This document shows positions 35,945 through 43,773 of a stretch of 53,771 nt of DNA, in pieces (the first letter of the stretch is position 1; each line of letters opens with the position of its first letter). The notes under the pieces were generated by a model. It searched no databases and had not been told where the DNA came from. It was given only the letters and a program-made list of their open reading frames with translations. A program made the position numbers and the translations under genes. Source of the DNA: an uncultured Prevotella sp. (GTDB lineage: Bacteria; Bacteroidota; Bacteroidia; Bacteroidales; Bacteroidaceae); contig CAJOFA010000023.1 of the NCBI GenBank assembly GCA_905233985.1, positions 1 through 53,771 on the forward strand. Reading direction: 5' to 3'.

Positions 35945-37183
35945 ATGAAGTATTTATTGACTTTTTTCATGGCGGCGCTCTGCCTGACAGCCTGCAACAA
36001 GGATGATGAGCCGAATACGGATCCGGTTGACCCCACTACCGACAGCAGGACGGTAATCTTGTATATGTCAGGAGAAAACGACCTCTCCAGCTATGTGACA
36101 AGTGACACCGCTGAGGTGGTGAGGGGAAGCATTGACCTGAAGACGAACCAGCATATCATTGCCTTCATTGACAAAGCAGAGTATGGGGTTTCCCCCAGCA
36201 TCTGGGAGTTCAAGGGCGGGAAGCGTGAACTGATTAAACAGTTCGACAGCGATTTCTATAATTCCGACCCCCGGATGATGAAGGAGGTGATAGAATGGAT
36301 TGTCGGCAAATATCCCGCCAAGAGCTATGGTCTCGTGCTTTGGGGACATGCCAGCGCGTGGTTTAACCGCAGCGACTCCATCAACCCGTCGAGCGACATT
36401 ATCTATTATCAGAGGCATCGTGCCTACGGGCGTGACACGGGCGACAACTCAGCAAGCGCCACAGGGGGTAAGGTCATCAACATCCCTACTATGGCAACGA
36501 TGCTGGCGTCGCTGAACTTCAAGTTTGACTTCATCTTCTGCGACTGCTGTAACATGGCTAATGCGGGAACGGCCTACGAGCTCCGCAAGGTAGCCAAGTA
36601 CCTGATAGCATCACCTGCCGAGATTCCCGGCAATGGTGCTCCCTACGACAAGATTGTGCCCCTTATGTTCTCGGGCAAGGCCAACTACTACAACGACGTG
36701 GCTGACGCCTACTATAAGGATACGGCCAACGGTCTTCCTATGGCCGTCATTCAGTTGGACCAGATGCAGCAGTTTGCCGAAGCCACAGCCAAGATACTGC
36801 AGACCATCAAGCCCACGAGGGATGCCGAGTTGAAGTTGGACAACCTCGTGTACTACGACGGAAGCAGAACCCAAGGTGTTCGTCTGCTCTACGACATGAA
36901 GGACTTTATGCTTGCCAATGCATCGCCTGCAGACTACAGCATGTGGGAGACCGCCCTGAACAAGGCCGTCATTCATCACTGTTGCCAGAACAACATGAGA
37001 TGGATGTCGAACGGACACGTGAACTTCGTCGACTTCAAGGTTTCAGAATCGCGTTGCGGCTGCATATCCATGCATGTTCCCCAGATGGCTTATGAGAATT
37101 ACTCCTATAGCCGCGGGCTCAATGCCTATTTCAAGAATATACAATGGTTCTGGGCAACGGGATGGGAGAACTACGGATGGTAA
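35945..37183 (+). CDS. Clostripain-like (C11) cysteine peptidase lipoprotein
   Basis: The 412-residue protein has a lipobox LTAC (Cys17) followed by a Thr/Pro/Asp linker. The catalytic His135 lies in LVLWGHASAW and Cys202 in the FCDCCNMAN motif, the C11 pattern. These enzymes cleave after basic residues. It would be anchored in the outer or inner membrane. A -7 like TATCTTTG lies at 35918-35925. The extra Cys residues next to the catalytic one (199, 201) are unusual. Confidence 0.88.
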   Translation: MKYLLTFFMAALCLTACNKDDEPNTDPVDPTTDSRTVILYMSGENDLSSYVTSDTAEVVRGSIDLKTNQHIIAFIDKAEYGVSPSIWEFKGGKRELIKQFDSDFYNSDPRMMKEVIEWIVGKYPAKSYGLVLWGHASAWFNRSDSINPSSDIIYYQRHRAYGRDTGDNSASATGGKVINIPTMATMLASLNFKFDFIFCDCCNMANAGTAYELRKVAKYLIASPAEIPGNGAPYDKIVPLMFSGKANYYNDVADAYYKDTANGLPMAVIQLDQMQQFAEATAKILQTIKPTRDAELKLDNLVYYDGSRTQGVRLLYDMKDFMLANASPADYSMWETALNKAVIHHCCQNNMRWMSNGHVNFVDFKVSESRCGCISMHVPQMAYENYSYSRGLNAYFKNIQWFWATGWENYGW

Positions 37184-37204
37184 ACCAAAAGAATCAAGAA
37201 TAAA

Positions 37205-37245
37205 AAGAACGGCTGGCATCAAACTCACAGATGTCAGCCGTTCTT
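37205..37245. terminator. Terminator between the C11 peptidase and gldE
   Basis: A 16-bp stem (37205-37220 and 37230-37245) with one G-T wobble is flanked by A and T runs. It overlaps the gldE stop codon and can serve both convergent genes. Confidence 0.85.
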
Positions 37246-38553
37246 GTTTTCGTGCATCACAACCTTCACTTTCACTATTCTACGCTCGTCCATTTCAAGC
37301 ACCTCGAAAGTGAAGTTACTATAGTTCATCTTTTCATGCAGTTCGGGGAAGTCGCCCTTGATTTCAAGCAGCAATCCGGCAATGGTGTCGGCATCACCCT
37401 GCACCTCATCGAACGTCTCGTCGTCAAGCTTCAGGATTTTATAGAAGTCGCTCAACAACGTCTTACCTTCGAAAACGAACGTGTTGCTGTTGATGCGGAC
37501 ATAGTTCTTCTCCTCCTCATCATACTCATCGTTAATCTCACCTACAATCTCCTCCAGCACATCCTCCAGCGTGACGATGCCACTAGTACCGCCAAACTCG
37601 TCCACCACGACGGCGATATGAATTTTGTTCTCCTGAAACTCATGCAGCAGGTCGTCAATCTTCTTCGTCTCTGGGACGAAATACGGCGGACGGATGAGTG
37701 TCTGCCAGCGGAAATTAGCCGACTTGTTCAGATGAGGCAACAGGTCCTTGATATAGAGAATGCCGCGAATATTGTCGATGCTTTCCTGATAGACAGGAAT
37801 ACGCGAATAATTGTTCTCCACGATGCATTTCAGTACATCGGCATAGGTGGAGGTGATGTCAAGATCCACCACATCCTGACGGCTGGTCATGATTTCCTTG
37901 GCTGTCTCATCGCCAAAGCGCACGATACCTTCCAAGATACGCTGTTCCTCCTTGATATCCTCCTTATCCGTCAGTTCCAGCGCCTGCTCCAGGTCATCAA
38001 CGCTCAGCACACGGTTCTCCTGCGGCACCACCTTCTCGGCTATCAATCCCGAGCGAATCAGGATGGAGGCAAAGGGATAGAACAGCTTGCGGCAGAACAT
38101 GATGCCCTTCACGATACGACGGCAGAATGCCAGCACGTGCTGACTGCAATAGACCTTCGGCATGATTTCGCCGAACAACAGCAGCAGGAACGTGAGCAGC
38201 ACGGTGATGCAGATAAACTGAAGCCAATAGGCATTTCCGAACGTCACCACATGTGCAAAGAAATAGTTGCAAAGCATGATGATGGTGACGTTCACCAGAT
38301 TATTCGTAATGAGAATGGTAGCCAGCGTGCGCTCGGAGTCTTCGCGCAGCGCCAGAATCTGTTTATCGCGGTCATCTTTGCTCTCTTCCAGTTCGTTCAA
38401 GTCTGTGGGTGACAGAGAAAAGAAAGCTATCTCGGAACCCGAGGCAAAGCCAGAAACGAGCAGCAGCAGACCTGCCAGGCAAATGGCAATGATTGGTCCC
38501 AAAGTGGGATAATGGAATTGAACTTCGGAAAACAGTTGTTGAAACTCTATCAT
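37234..38553 (-). CDS. gldE: Gliding motility-associated CNNM/CBS protein GldE
   Basis: This 439-residue protein has an N-terminal DUF21 (CNNM) membrane domain with about four helices, a CBS pair (EIMTSRQDVVDLDITS and IPVYQESIDNIRGILYIKDL, about 205-325) and a C-terminal CorC-HlyC domain. The MVVVDEFGGTSGIVTLED-type segment reads VVVDEFGGTSGIVTLEDVL here. The ssb-gldE order is typical in Bacteroidetes. Relatives are Mg2+/Co2+ transporters; many non-gliding species keep it, so motility should not be assumed. Confidence 0.9.
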   Translation of the reverse strand: MIEFQQLFSEVQFHYPTLGPIIAICLAGLLLLVSGFASGSEIAFFSLSPTDLNELEESKDDRDKQILALREDSERTLATILITNNLVNVTIIMLCNYFFAHVVTFGNAYWLQFICITVLLTFLLLLFGEIMPKVYCSQHVLAFCRRIVKGIMFCRKLFYPFASILIRSGLIAEKVVPQENRVLSVDDLEQALELTDKEDIKEEQRILEGIVRFGDETAKEIMTSRQDVVDLDITSTYADVLKCIVENNYSRIPVYQESIDNIRGILYIKDLLPHLNKSANFRWQTLIRPPYFVPETKKIDDLLHEFQENKIHIAVVVDEFGGTSGIVTLEDVLEEIVGEINDEYDEEEKNYVRINSNTFVFEGKTLLSDFYKILKLDDETFDEVQGDADTIAGLLLEIKGDFPELHEKMNYSNFTFEVLEMDERRIVKVKVVMHENKNG

Positions 38554-38556
38554 GGC

Positions 38557-38943
38557 TTAATCGGAAGTGGGCACCGGCTCGCTGGCCATCTGCGAATTAT
38601 TCGCTGGAGCTTGGCTACGCGGAGTCAGCATCTCCATGTTCTCTGCCCATATCTCGGTCGTGTCATGTCTCACGCCGCGCTTGTCATCATAGGTGGAGTA
38701 GCGTATGCGGCCCTCGATATACAGCTTGTCGCCTTTGTGAACGTACTTCTCGACAACTTCGGCCAGACGGCGCCACAACAATACGGTGTGCCAGTCGGTA
38801 CGGTCGGGCACCTGTGTGCCGTTCTGCAATGTGTAGCCACGCTCGGTCGTTGCCAAACGAATGCGTGCAACAGCGACTCCAGCTTCCACATAGCGAACCT
38901 CTGGCTCACCACCGACGTTACCTATCAACATGACCTTATTCAT
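38557..38943 (-). CDS. ssb: Single-stranded DNA-binding protein
   Basis: This 128-residue OB-fold protein has the SSB start MNKVMLIGNVGGEPEVRY, then DWHTVLLWRRLAEVVEKYVHKGDKL and IWAENMEMLTPR, shown here in parts under 20 residues: DWHTVLLWRRLAEV and YVHKGDKLYIEGRI. The C-terminus ends in EPVPTSD and lacks the acidic DDxPF tip that recruits partner proteins. It lies 3 bp upstream of gldE. Confidence 0.9.
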   Translation of the reverse strand: MNKVMLIGNVGGEPEVRYVEAGVAVARIRLATTERGYTLQNGTQVPDRTDWHTVLLWRRLAEVVEKYVHKGDKLYIEGRIRYSTYDDKRGVRHDTTEIWAENMEMLTPRSQAPANNSQMASEPVPTSD

Positions 38944-38970
38944 AACACTCTACGCTAAAACACTCAACAC

Positions 38971-39510
38971 TTATTTTGCCTGTCCCAGATAACGGAACTT
39001 GAAATTCTTTCCTTTGGCTGAGGGGAACTGGCTGCGACTATCGACACGTCCACGCAGGTAATCAACAATGCGATTATAGCAGTCAAGACCGGAAATAGCC
39101 TTGCATTGTGCCACAAAATGGGTGTCACAATACTGGAACTTTCCTGTTCCGGGTACCATCAGCACACGCTTGAAGTCGATAGAACCCTCGTACCAACCTG
39201 GAAGTTCCTCGTTGAGCTTCATCAAAACAGGCGACACTGGCTTCTCAGGTATATCTATCATAGCGTGTACGGCCTTCTTATCCTTGAAGTCCTGCATGGT
39301 AGCAGCCTCAGTCTTGATAATAATAAAGTACACGCGCGGGCGAATCTTATAACGTTTGGGATAATATACGTCACTTGCAGCATATTCACGGATATCTTCT
39401 TCGAGCATCGGGTTCATCCCAATCTCGTCAATATCAGCAAGAAACGATATAGCATCGTCAACATTAGTAACTAATGTCTCGTTGTCAAAATAACGTAAGT
39501 ATAAATTCAT
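38971..39510 (-). CDS. Conserved hypothetical protein downstream of tRNA cluster
   Basis: This 179-residue cytoplasmic protein has an acidic N-terminus and a basic C-terminus (RGRVDSRSQFPSAKGKNFK). It has no membrane helix or known motif that I recognise. It lies 32 bp downstream of the last tRNA gene and 27 bp upstream of ssb, so it may be co-transcribed with either. Function unknown. Confidence 0.65.
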   Translation of the reverse strand: MNLYLRYFDNETLVTNVDDAISFLADIDEIGMNPMLEEDIREYAASDVYYPKRYKIRPRVYFIIIKTEAATMQDFKDKKAVHAMIDIPEKPVSPVLMKLNEELPGWYEGSIDFKRVLMVPGTGKFQYCDTHFVAQCKAISGLDCYNRIVDYLRGRVDSRSQFPSAKGKNFKFRYLGQAK

Positions 39511-39542
39511 TTATGTTGATGTTTTCCTCAAAATAAAAAAAG

Positions 39543-39615
39543 AGCGGAAAACGGGACTCGGACCCGCGACCCCAACCTTGGCAAGGTTGTGCTCTACCAA
39601 CTGAGCTATTTCCGC
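39543..39615 (-). tRNA. tRNA-Gly(GCC), copy 2
   Basis: 73 nt. Anticodon arm CAACC-TTGCCAA-GGTTG gives anticodon GCC. GCGGAAA pairs with the 3' side TTTCCGC. No encoded CCA. Identical to the copy at 39859-39931. Confidence 0.95.
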
Positions 39616-39633
39616 CTGTGTGCTAAAAAGATG

Positions 39634-39717
39634 TGAAGAGGAGGAGACTCGAACTCCCACGTCGCAATTGACACTACCCCCTCAAAGTAGCGCGTCTACC
39701 AATTCCGCCACCTCTCC
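39634..39717 (-). tRNA. tRNA-Leu(GAG)
   Basis: 84 nt with a long variable arm typical of class II tRNA. Anticodon arm CTACT-TTGAGGG-GGTAG gives anticodon GAG. Acceptor GGAGAGG pairs with CCTCTTC, one G-T wobble, discriminator A. No encoded CCA. Confidence 0.95.
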
Positions 39718-39741
39718 AACAATAAAGATGAAAAAAAAGAG

Positions 39742-39823
39742 TGCCCAGAACAGGACTCGAACCTGCACGCCTCGCGGCACACGCACCTGAAACGTGCGCG
39801 TCTACCAATTCCGCCACCTGGGC
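39742..39823 (-). tRNA. tRNA-Leu(CAG)
   Basis: 82 nt, class II. Anticodon arm CACGT-TTCAGGT-GCGTG gives anticodon CAG. Acceptor GCCCAGG pairs with TCTGGGC, discriminator A. No encoded CCA. Confidence 0.94.
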
Positions 39824-39858
39824 ATTTATCTCTGACGCTCTTTTTGTTCATTCTGTTG

Positions 39859-39931
39859 AGCGGAAAACGGGACTCGGACCCGCGACCCCAACCTTGGCAA
39901 GGTTGTGCTCTACCAACTGAGCTATTTCCGC
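39859..39931 (-). tRNA. tRNA-Gly(GCC), copy 1
   Basis: 73 nt, same sequence as the copy at 39543-39615. It is the promoter-proximal tRNA of the cluster. Confidence 0.95.
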
Positions 39932-40043
39932 CTTTTCTTCGAAAAGTCGGCATTTTCGGCTGCGCTCGGCATAAAGTTAACTTTCTGCTCTCACTGGCAC
40001 GAAAATTCCGCGTCTTCTAAGCCATCTCTCTCGATTGCGGATG

Positions 40044-40074
40044 CAAAGGTAATGCTTTTTTCGGAACTGACAAA
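40044..40074 (-). promoter_or_regulatory. Promoter of the tRNA cluster
   Basis: On the minus strand TTTG (40071-40074), 19 bp, TACCTTTG (40044-40051), with a leader of about 110 nt before the first tRNA. The sequence after the box (CATCCGC) is the same as that after the rRNA promoter near position 100, which suggests shared stable-RNA promoter design. Confidence 0.8.
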
Positions 40075-40104
40075 CTTTTCGGGCGTTTTTTTGCAAAAAA
40101 AGTT

Positions 40105-41271
40105 TCAATCCATTCGGTTTCGGTAGTCTTCATAGCCGAAACGACGCAAAATCTCGAGCTTTCCGTCTGCGTGTAGCATACCGATGGCGGGATGCGTGAC
40201 ACCATTAAACGTGTTCGTCTTTACCGTCGTGTAATGTATCATGTCCTCGAAGATTATCTCTTCACCCACCTCCAACTCATGGCCAAAGCTCCACATGCCC
40301 ATAAAGTCACCAGCCAGACAACTGTTTCCACCTAATCTGTAGAGGTGAGAGGTGAGAGGTGAGAGGTGAGAGATTTCATCAACATGCTCAGCACCGCGGA
40401 CATCGGGATAATACGGCATTTCGAGGCAGTCGGGCATGTGGCACGTGAAGCTCACGTCAAGGATGGCAGTACGGATGCCCTTGTCCTCCACGACATCGAC
40501 GACATGCGCCACCAGCGGACCTGTCTGCCAGGCGAAGGCGCTGCCCGGCTCAAAGATGACTTTCAAGTGCGGATAGCGTTGATGAAAACCCACTACCGTG
40601 CGCACCAGCTGCTCAATGTCGTAGTCCTTGCGCGTCACCAGATGACCGCCGCCGAAGTTAATCCATTCCAGCTGGCCGAACCACGCCGCAAACTTCTCCT
40701 CGATATGCTGCAGCGTGCGCTCGAACACGTCTGCCCCACTCTCACAATGGCAATGGCAATGGAAGCCCTTGACGTCTGCGGGAAGTCTTTCGGGCAGCTT
40801 GTCGGCGCTGACGCCGAAGCGCGTGCCTGGTGCGCAGGGGTTATAGAGCGCTGTGCCAACCTCCGAATACTCGGGGTTGATGCGCAGCCCCAGCAAGCAA
40901 TCGGGTTGCACCTCTCTAACGCGCGCGTGATACCTTTCATATTGTGTCAGCGAGTTGAAAGTCAGGTGACTTGAGCAGCGGGCGATGTCGTCAATCTCCG
41001 CATCGGTATAGGCAGGAGAAAAGGTGTGGCACCGGGCGCCAAACTCCTCCACCGCCAGGCGTGCCTCGCTGAGCGAGCTGGCCGTCGTGCTGCCAATGTA
41101 CTCGCGGAACACGGGAAACGTCTTCCACAGCGCGAACGCCTTGAACGCCAGAATCCACTCCGCCTGCGTGCGCCGCGCCACGTCGCTGATGAGCTGCAGG
41201 TTCCGCCGCAAACGCTCCTCCTCAATGATATATATCGGAAAGTCAACCTCCGGATAAACTTTTGCCTTCAT
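40105..41271 (-). CDS. nspC: Carboxynorspermidine decarboxylase
   Basis: This 388-residue PLP enzyme of the alanine-racemase fold decarboxylates carboxy(nor)spermidine, the final step of the alternative spermidine pathway. PLP Lys44 lies in LAFKAFALWK; GFHCHCHCESG near 200 and GGNSCLAGDF with the catalytic Cys near 345 match NspC. Codons for SHLSPLTSHLYR come from a GAGGTGA tandem repeat (40341-40373) inserted just before the catalytic loop. ATG 41271 is chosen because the upstream extension crosses the promoter. Confidence 0.92.
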   Translation of the reverse strand: MKAKVYPEVDFPIYIIEEERLRRNLQLISDVARRTQAEWILAFKAFALWKTFPVFREYIGSTTASSLSEARLAVEEFGARCHTFSPAYTDAEIDDIARCSSHLTFNSLTQYERYHARVREVQPDCLLGLRINPEYSEVGTALYNPCAPGTRFGVSADKLPERLPADVKGFHCHCHCESGADVFERTLQHIEEKFAAWFGQLEWINFGGGHLVTRKDYDIEQLVRTVVGFHQRYPHLKVIFEPGSAFAWQTGPLVAHVVDVVEDKGIRTAILDVSFTCHMPDCLEMPYYPDVRGAEHVDEISHLSPLTSHLYRLGGNSCLAGDFMGMWSFGHELEVGEEIIFEDMIHYTTVKTNTFNGVTHPAIGMLHADGKLEILRRFGYEDYRNRMD

Positions 41272-41292
41272 AACACTTTCTGTTTGCTTTTG

Positions 41293-41323
41293 CAAAAGTA
41301 CAAAAAAGTGAGTGAAACGCAAA
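41293..41323 (-). promoter_or_regulatory. Promoter of nspC
   Basis: On the minus strand TTTG (41320-41323), 19 bp, TACTTTTG (41293-41300), about 22 bp before ATG 41271. Confidence 0.7.
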
Positions 41324-41340
41324 AGATTTTGGCTGAAATA

Positions 41341-41372
41341 TTTGGATTTCCGCATTTAATTTTGTACCTTTG
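41341..41372 (+). promoter_or_regulatory. Promoter of the HU-HIG gene
   Basis: TTTG (41341-41344), 20 bp, TACCTTTG (41365-41372), 30 bp before ATG 41402. It is divergent from the nspC promoter. Confidence 0.78.
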
Positions 41373-41401
41373 CAGATGTAAACCAACAAAAAATCAAAAG
41401 T

Positions 41402-42037
41402 ATGCCACGCAAGACTGACGGAATGGAATATGAACTGTTGCCACGCCCCACGAAAGGCGTGGACGGAAAGCCCCTACTCTACGCACGACCATCGGGCGGA
41501 ATCAGGTACGACATCGACGGCATCGAGGATTTCTGCCGCAAACATCGTGGCATGAATAAGGGCGATATGAGTCGTTTCTTCACGGTTTTCCTCGATGTGG
41601 TATCCATCATGATGAGTGACGGTTCGCGCATAGAAACGCCCATCGGCACGTTTGCCCCCAAACTGAAACTGTCAGGCGACTTTACCGATCCGACACAAGT
41701 TAAGCGTGAGGACGTGAGTCTCGCCACCATCGAGTTCAACCCCTCCAAGCGCTTCGTTCAAGAGTTGGCGCAACACCTGCGAACAGGCTTCCGTGAAAAG
41801 GAGAATATATATGGACGCAAACCGATGCATGAGCTGCGTGAAAGCGGTAAAATAGAGGAAGTGTTGCAGGAGCTTATCAAGCGCAACTCATTTGGCATTG
41901 ACCTGTTTGTTTCGCGGACAGGCATGAAATATAATACTGCCAGAACATATTTAAATAAGCTGTGCAAGGGTGAGAATCCGCTTCTGACAAAGGATAGATA
42001 CGGCAACAAAAACACATACAAGGCTGCCAAGAAATAG
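41402..42037 (+). CDS. HU-family DNA-binding protein with C-terminal winged-helix-like domain (HU-HIG)
   Basis: The 211-residue protein has an N-terminal HU-like domain (about 20-125; GDMSRFFTVFLDVVSIMMSDG, IETPIGTFAPKLKLSG and FNPSKRFVQEL) and a C-terminal DNA-binding helix-turn-helix like segment (LFVSRTGMKYNTARTYLNKL, about 166-187). The HU-HIG arrangement is typical of Bacteroidetes. It probably binds or bends DNA; targets are unknown. Monocistronic. Confidence 0.85.
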   Translation: MPRKTDGMEYELLPRPTKGVDGKPLLYARPSGGIRYDIDGIEDFCRKHRGMNKGDMSRFFTVFLDVVSIMMSDGSRIETPIGTFAPKLKLSGDFTDPTQVKREDVSLATIEFNPSKRFVQELAQHLRTGFREKENIYGRKPMHELRESGKIEEVLQELIKRNSFGIDLFVSRTGMKYNTARTYLNKLCKGENPLLTKDRYGNKNTYKAAKK

Positions 42038-42080
42038 CCCATTAAAGAATGGTCGGTTTACAGCGACCGCAGTTTGAATG

Positions 42081-42135
42081 AACACCGCTCGATGTTAGAA
42101 CAAACATCGGGCGGTGTTTGTTTAAACATCGCCCG
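42081..42135 (+). terminator. Terminator region with three alternating hairpin arms
   Basis: Arm 1 (42081-42096) pairs with arm 2 (42103-42118) over 16 bp with one T-G pair, followed by a T-rich run. Arm 2 can instead pair with arm 3 (42124-42135) over 12 bp. The two folds exclude each other. It lies 44 bp after the HU-HIG gene and 146 bp from the end of the opposite operon, so each fold may end one transcript. Confidence 0.7.
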
Positions 42136-42184
42136 CTATATCCTTAGAAGAACGGCAGTTCGCACTTTTCAGCTTGCCAGTCTC

Positions 42185-42252
42185 ACCCCGTTTGCCCGTA
42201 AGTCATACCCTGTTTGGACGCGGTACTCAACCCGCTTGCCCGTAGTAGTCAT
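42185..42252. repeat. Three degenerate 22/23-bp repeats
   Basis: Units begin at 42185, 42207 and 42230 and share accc-gTTTG/cTTG-cccgta-agTCAt. Units 1 and 3 are clearly related; unit 2 is more diverged. Confidence 0.6.
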
Positions 42253-42280
42253 CTGTTCCAATGGCACATGTCTTCATATT

Positions 42281-42688
42281 TTACATGACTTTCAGGTGTA
42301 CTCGCATACGCAGGATGTCTTGCACGTTGCTGATGATGCTGACAATGCCGAATGTCATCAGCAGCGAAAGGGCGGTAGCTGCAATAAGGCGAGAGTTTTC
42401 GGAGAGCCACAGCAGAACACCTGTCTGCACTTTGAAAGAAAAGAGAGGCACATCGGTTGGTGCGGAAAGGAGATACGAGATGGTGACGGCACCGCTGATG
42501 ATGCCCACGACAAAGACTGCCACTATTGCCATCTTATAGCGACGGATGGTTGCCTCCTGATGTAGCTTGATGTACTCTACGGCATCCAAACGCTTGGTGA
42601 GCGATGCCATGAAAGCATCGTTGTCCATGAAATGGGCTTTACGGGCGAGGAAGAGTTCCTCGAGGACTTTATCTTTTGTCATTTCCAT
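42281..42688 (-). CDS. Two-helix membrane protein in ECF sigma operon, possible anti-sigma factor
   Basis: The 135-residue protein starts with a helical cytoplasmic segment (VLEELFLARKAHFMDNDAFM) and has two membrane helices (about 51-71 and 91-112). It overlaps the sigma gene by 20 bp and is in the position where anti-sigma genes usually lie. It has no recognised anti-sigma domain, so the function is inferred. ATG 42688 is preferred over TTG 42694. Confidence 0.6.
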   Translation of the reverse strand: MEMTKDKVLEELFLARKAHFMDNDAFMASLTKRLDAVEYIKLHQEATIRRYKMAIVAVFVVGIISGAVTISYLLSAPTDVPLFSFKVQTGVLLWLSENSRLIAATALSLLMTFGIVSIISNVQDILRMRVHLKVM

Positions 42689-43166
42689 TGTCAATCTTCA
42701 ATTGCTCTTTCAGTTTGTCGCGTCCTCGCGAGAGTTGCTTCTTGATGGCATCCTCCGAGGACTCAGTAATAGCAGTTATCTCCTTGATATTATAGCCGTT
42801 AAGGTAGAACAGCGTGATGGCTGAGCGTTCCTTGGGCGGCAGGGTACGCAGGGCCAGATAGAGGTCCTGGTGCTCGAACTCAGAATCGGACGAGACGCTG
42901 CTGACCAGTGTACGTGCTTCGTCGATGCTCTCTGTGCAGCGCAGGCTTGCCTTGTGGTTAAGAAACGTGTTATAGGCAATCTTGTAGAGCCACGAACGGA
43001 ACTTCCCCTTGTCTTGATAGCCTGCACAGGAAAGATAGGCCTTCACCAGCGCATCTTGTGCCAAGTCGTCAGCATCGTCTTTCTTACCACAACAGAGGGC
43101 GAGCAAGAAACCTCGAAGTGCTTCCTGCTCACGCTCTACTTGTGCTATGAAGACTTCGCGTGTCAC
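42669..43166 (-). CDS. ECF-type RNA polymerase sigma factor
   Basis: This 165-residue sigma-70 family protein has region 2 (DADDLAQDALVKAYLSC, FRSWLYKIAYNTFLNH, about 31-75) and region 4 (LPPKERSAITLFYLNGYN, IKEITAITESSEDAIKKQLS, about 111-152). GTG 43166 is the start and overlaps the stop of the preceding gene (GTGA). It is probably regulated by a neighbouring membrane protein. Confidence 0.92.
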   Translation of the reverse strand: MTREVFIAQVEREQEALRGFLLALCCGKKDDADDLAQDALVKAYLSCAGYQDKGKFRSWLYKIAYNTFLNHKASLRCTESIDEARTLVSSVSSDSEFEHQDLYLALRTLPPKERSAITLFYLNGYNIKEITAITESSEDAIKKQLSRGRDKLKEQLKIDNGNDKR

Positions 43167-43615
43167 GAGTTTGACTCTGCTATCAGTTTCTTTTCTTCTG
43201 CCTCCATCTCCTTGGCGAGCATCTTCTTGCCAACGAAGTAGTTTATGATAAAGGCAATACCTACACCCGACAGGATGGCACCAGCCAGATAGAGCATCCT
43301 AAGATCTTTTGAACTCATTCCACCCAGGTAGTCAACATAGAGGGCGCACACCAAGAAACCGGCACCGAGCAAGGCCGTGATGCTTCCCGTTTGCAGTTTT
43401 GACAAGAGCTTCTCCTTCAGCAGCTTTTTCTTGGGTGAGATCTTTTTCATCAACTCCTCGACATCCATGTCCGGATTCTTCTCGATGGCAGCCAACACAA
43501 TCTGCGTACGAGTATTGGTCTCGTTTATTTCCTTACGAATAGCCAGCCAGACAATTACGATAGGAAGCACACATCCGCACGCAAGGGCGGGTAACAAGTT
43601 AACAAAATCATGCAT
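43163..43615 (-). CDS. DUF6249-like two-region membrane protein
   Basis: About 150 residues from ATG 43615, with an N-terminal membrane helix (LLPALACGCVLPIVIVWLAI), a charged cytoplasmic segment (NPDMDVEELMKKISPKKK) and two further C-terminal helices. Such proteins commonly precede ECF sigma genes in Bacteroidetes. It overlaps the sigma gene and probably belongs to its control circuit. An upstream in-frame start (43666) would add a Lys/Asn-rich stretch and is less likely. Confidence 0.65.
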   Translation of the reverse strand: MHDFVNLLPALACGCVLPIVIVWLAIRKEINETNTRTQIVLAAIEKNPDMDVEELMKKISPKKKLLKEKLLSKLQTGSITALLGAGFLVCALYVDYLGGMSSKDLRMLYLAGAILSGVGIAFIINYFVGKKMLAKEMEAEEKKLIAESNS

Positions 43616-43773
43616 TTTCTTTCTGTTTTTATTGTTATACTTCTGTTTCTTTTTGACCTTGGTCACTTATATAACAAGTCAAAAGGACAAAAGGTGACAT
43701 CTATCCCATGCTTTATATATTTTTACCTAACCTTCCTTCTTATCTGACTGGGTGATAAATACATGTCAGCAGT

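Noticed and set aside
37231..38412. 393-codon open frame on the plus strand
   Set aside because: It lies wholly opposite gldE, whose domains are clear; the frame is a shadow of its codon bias.
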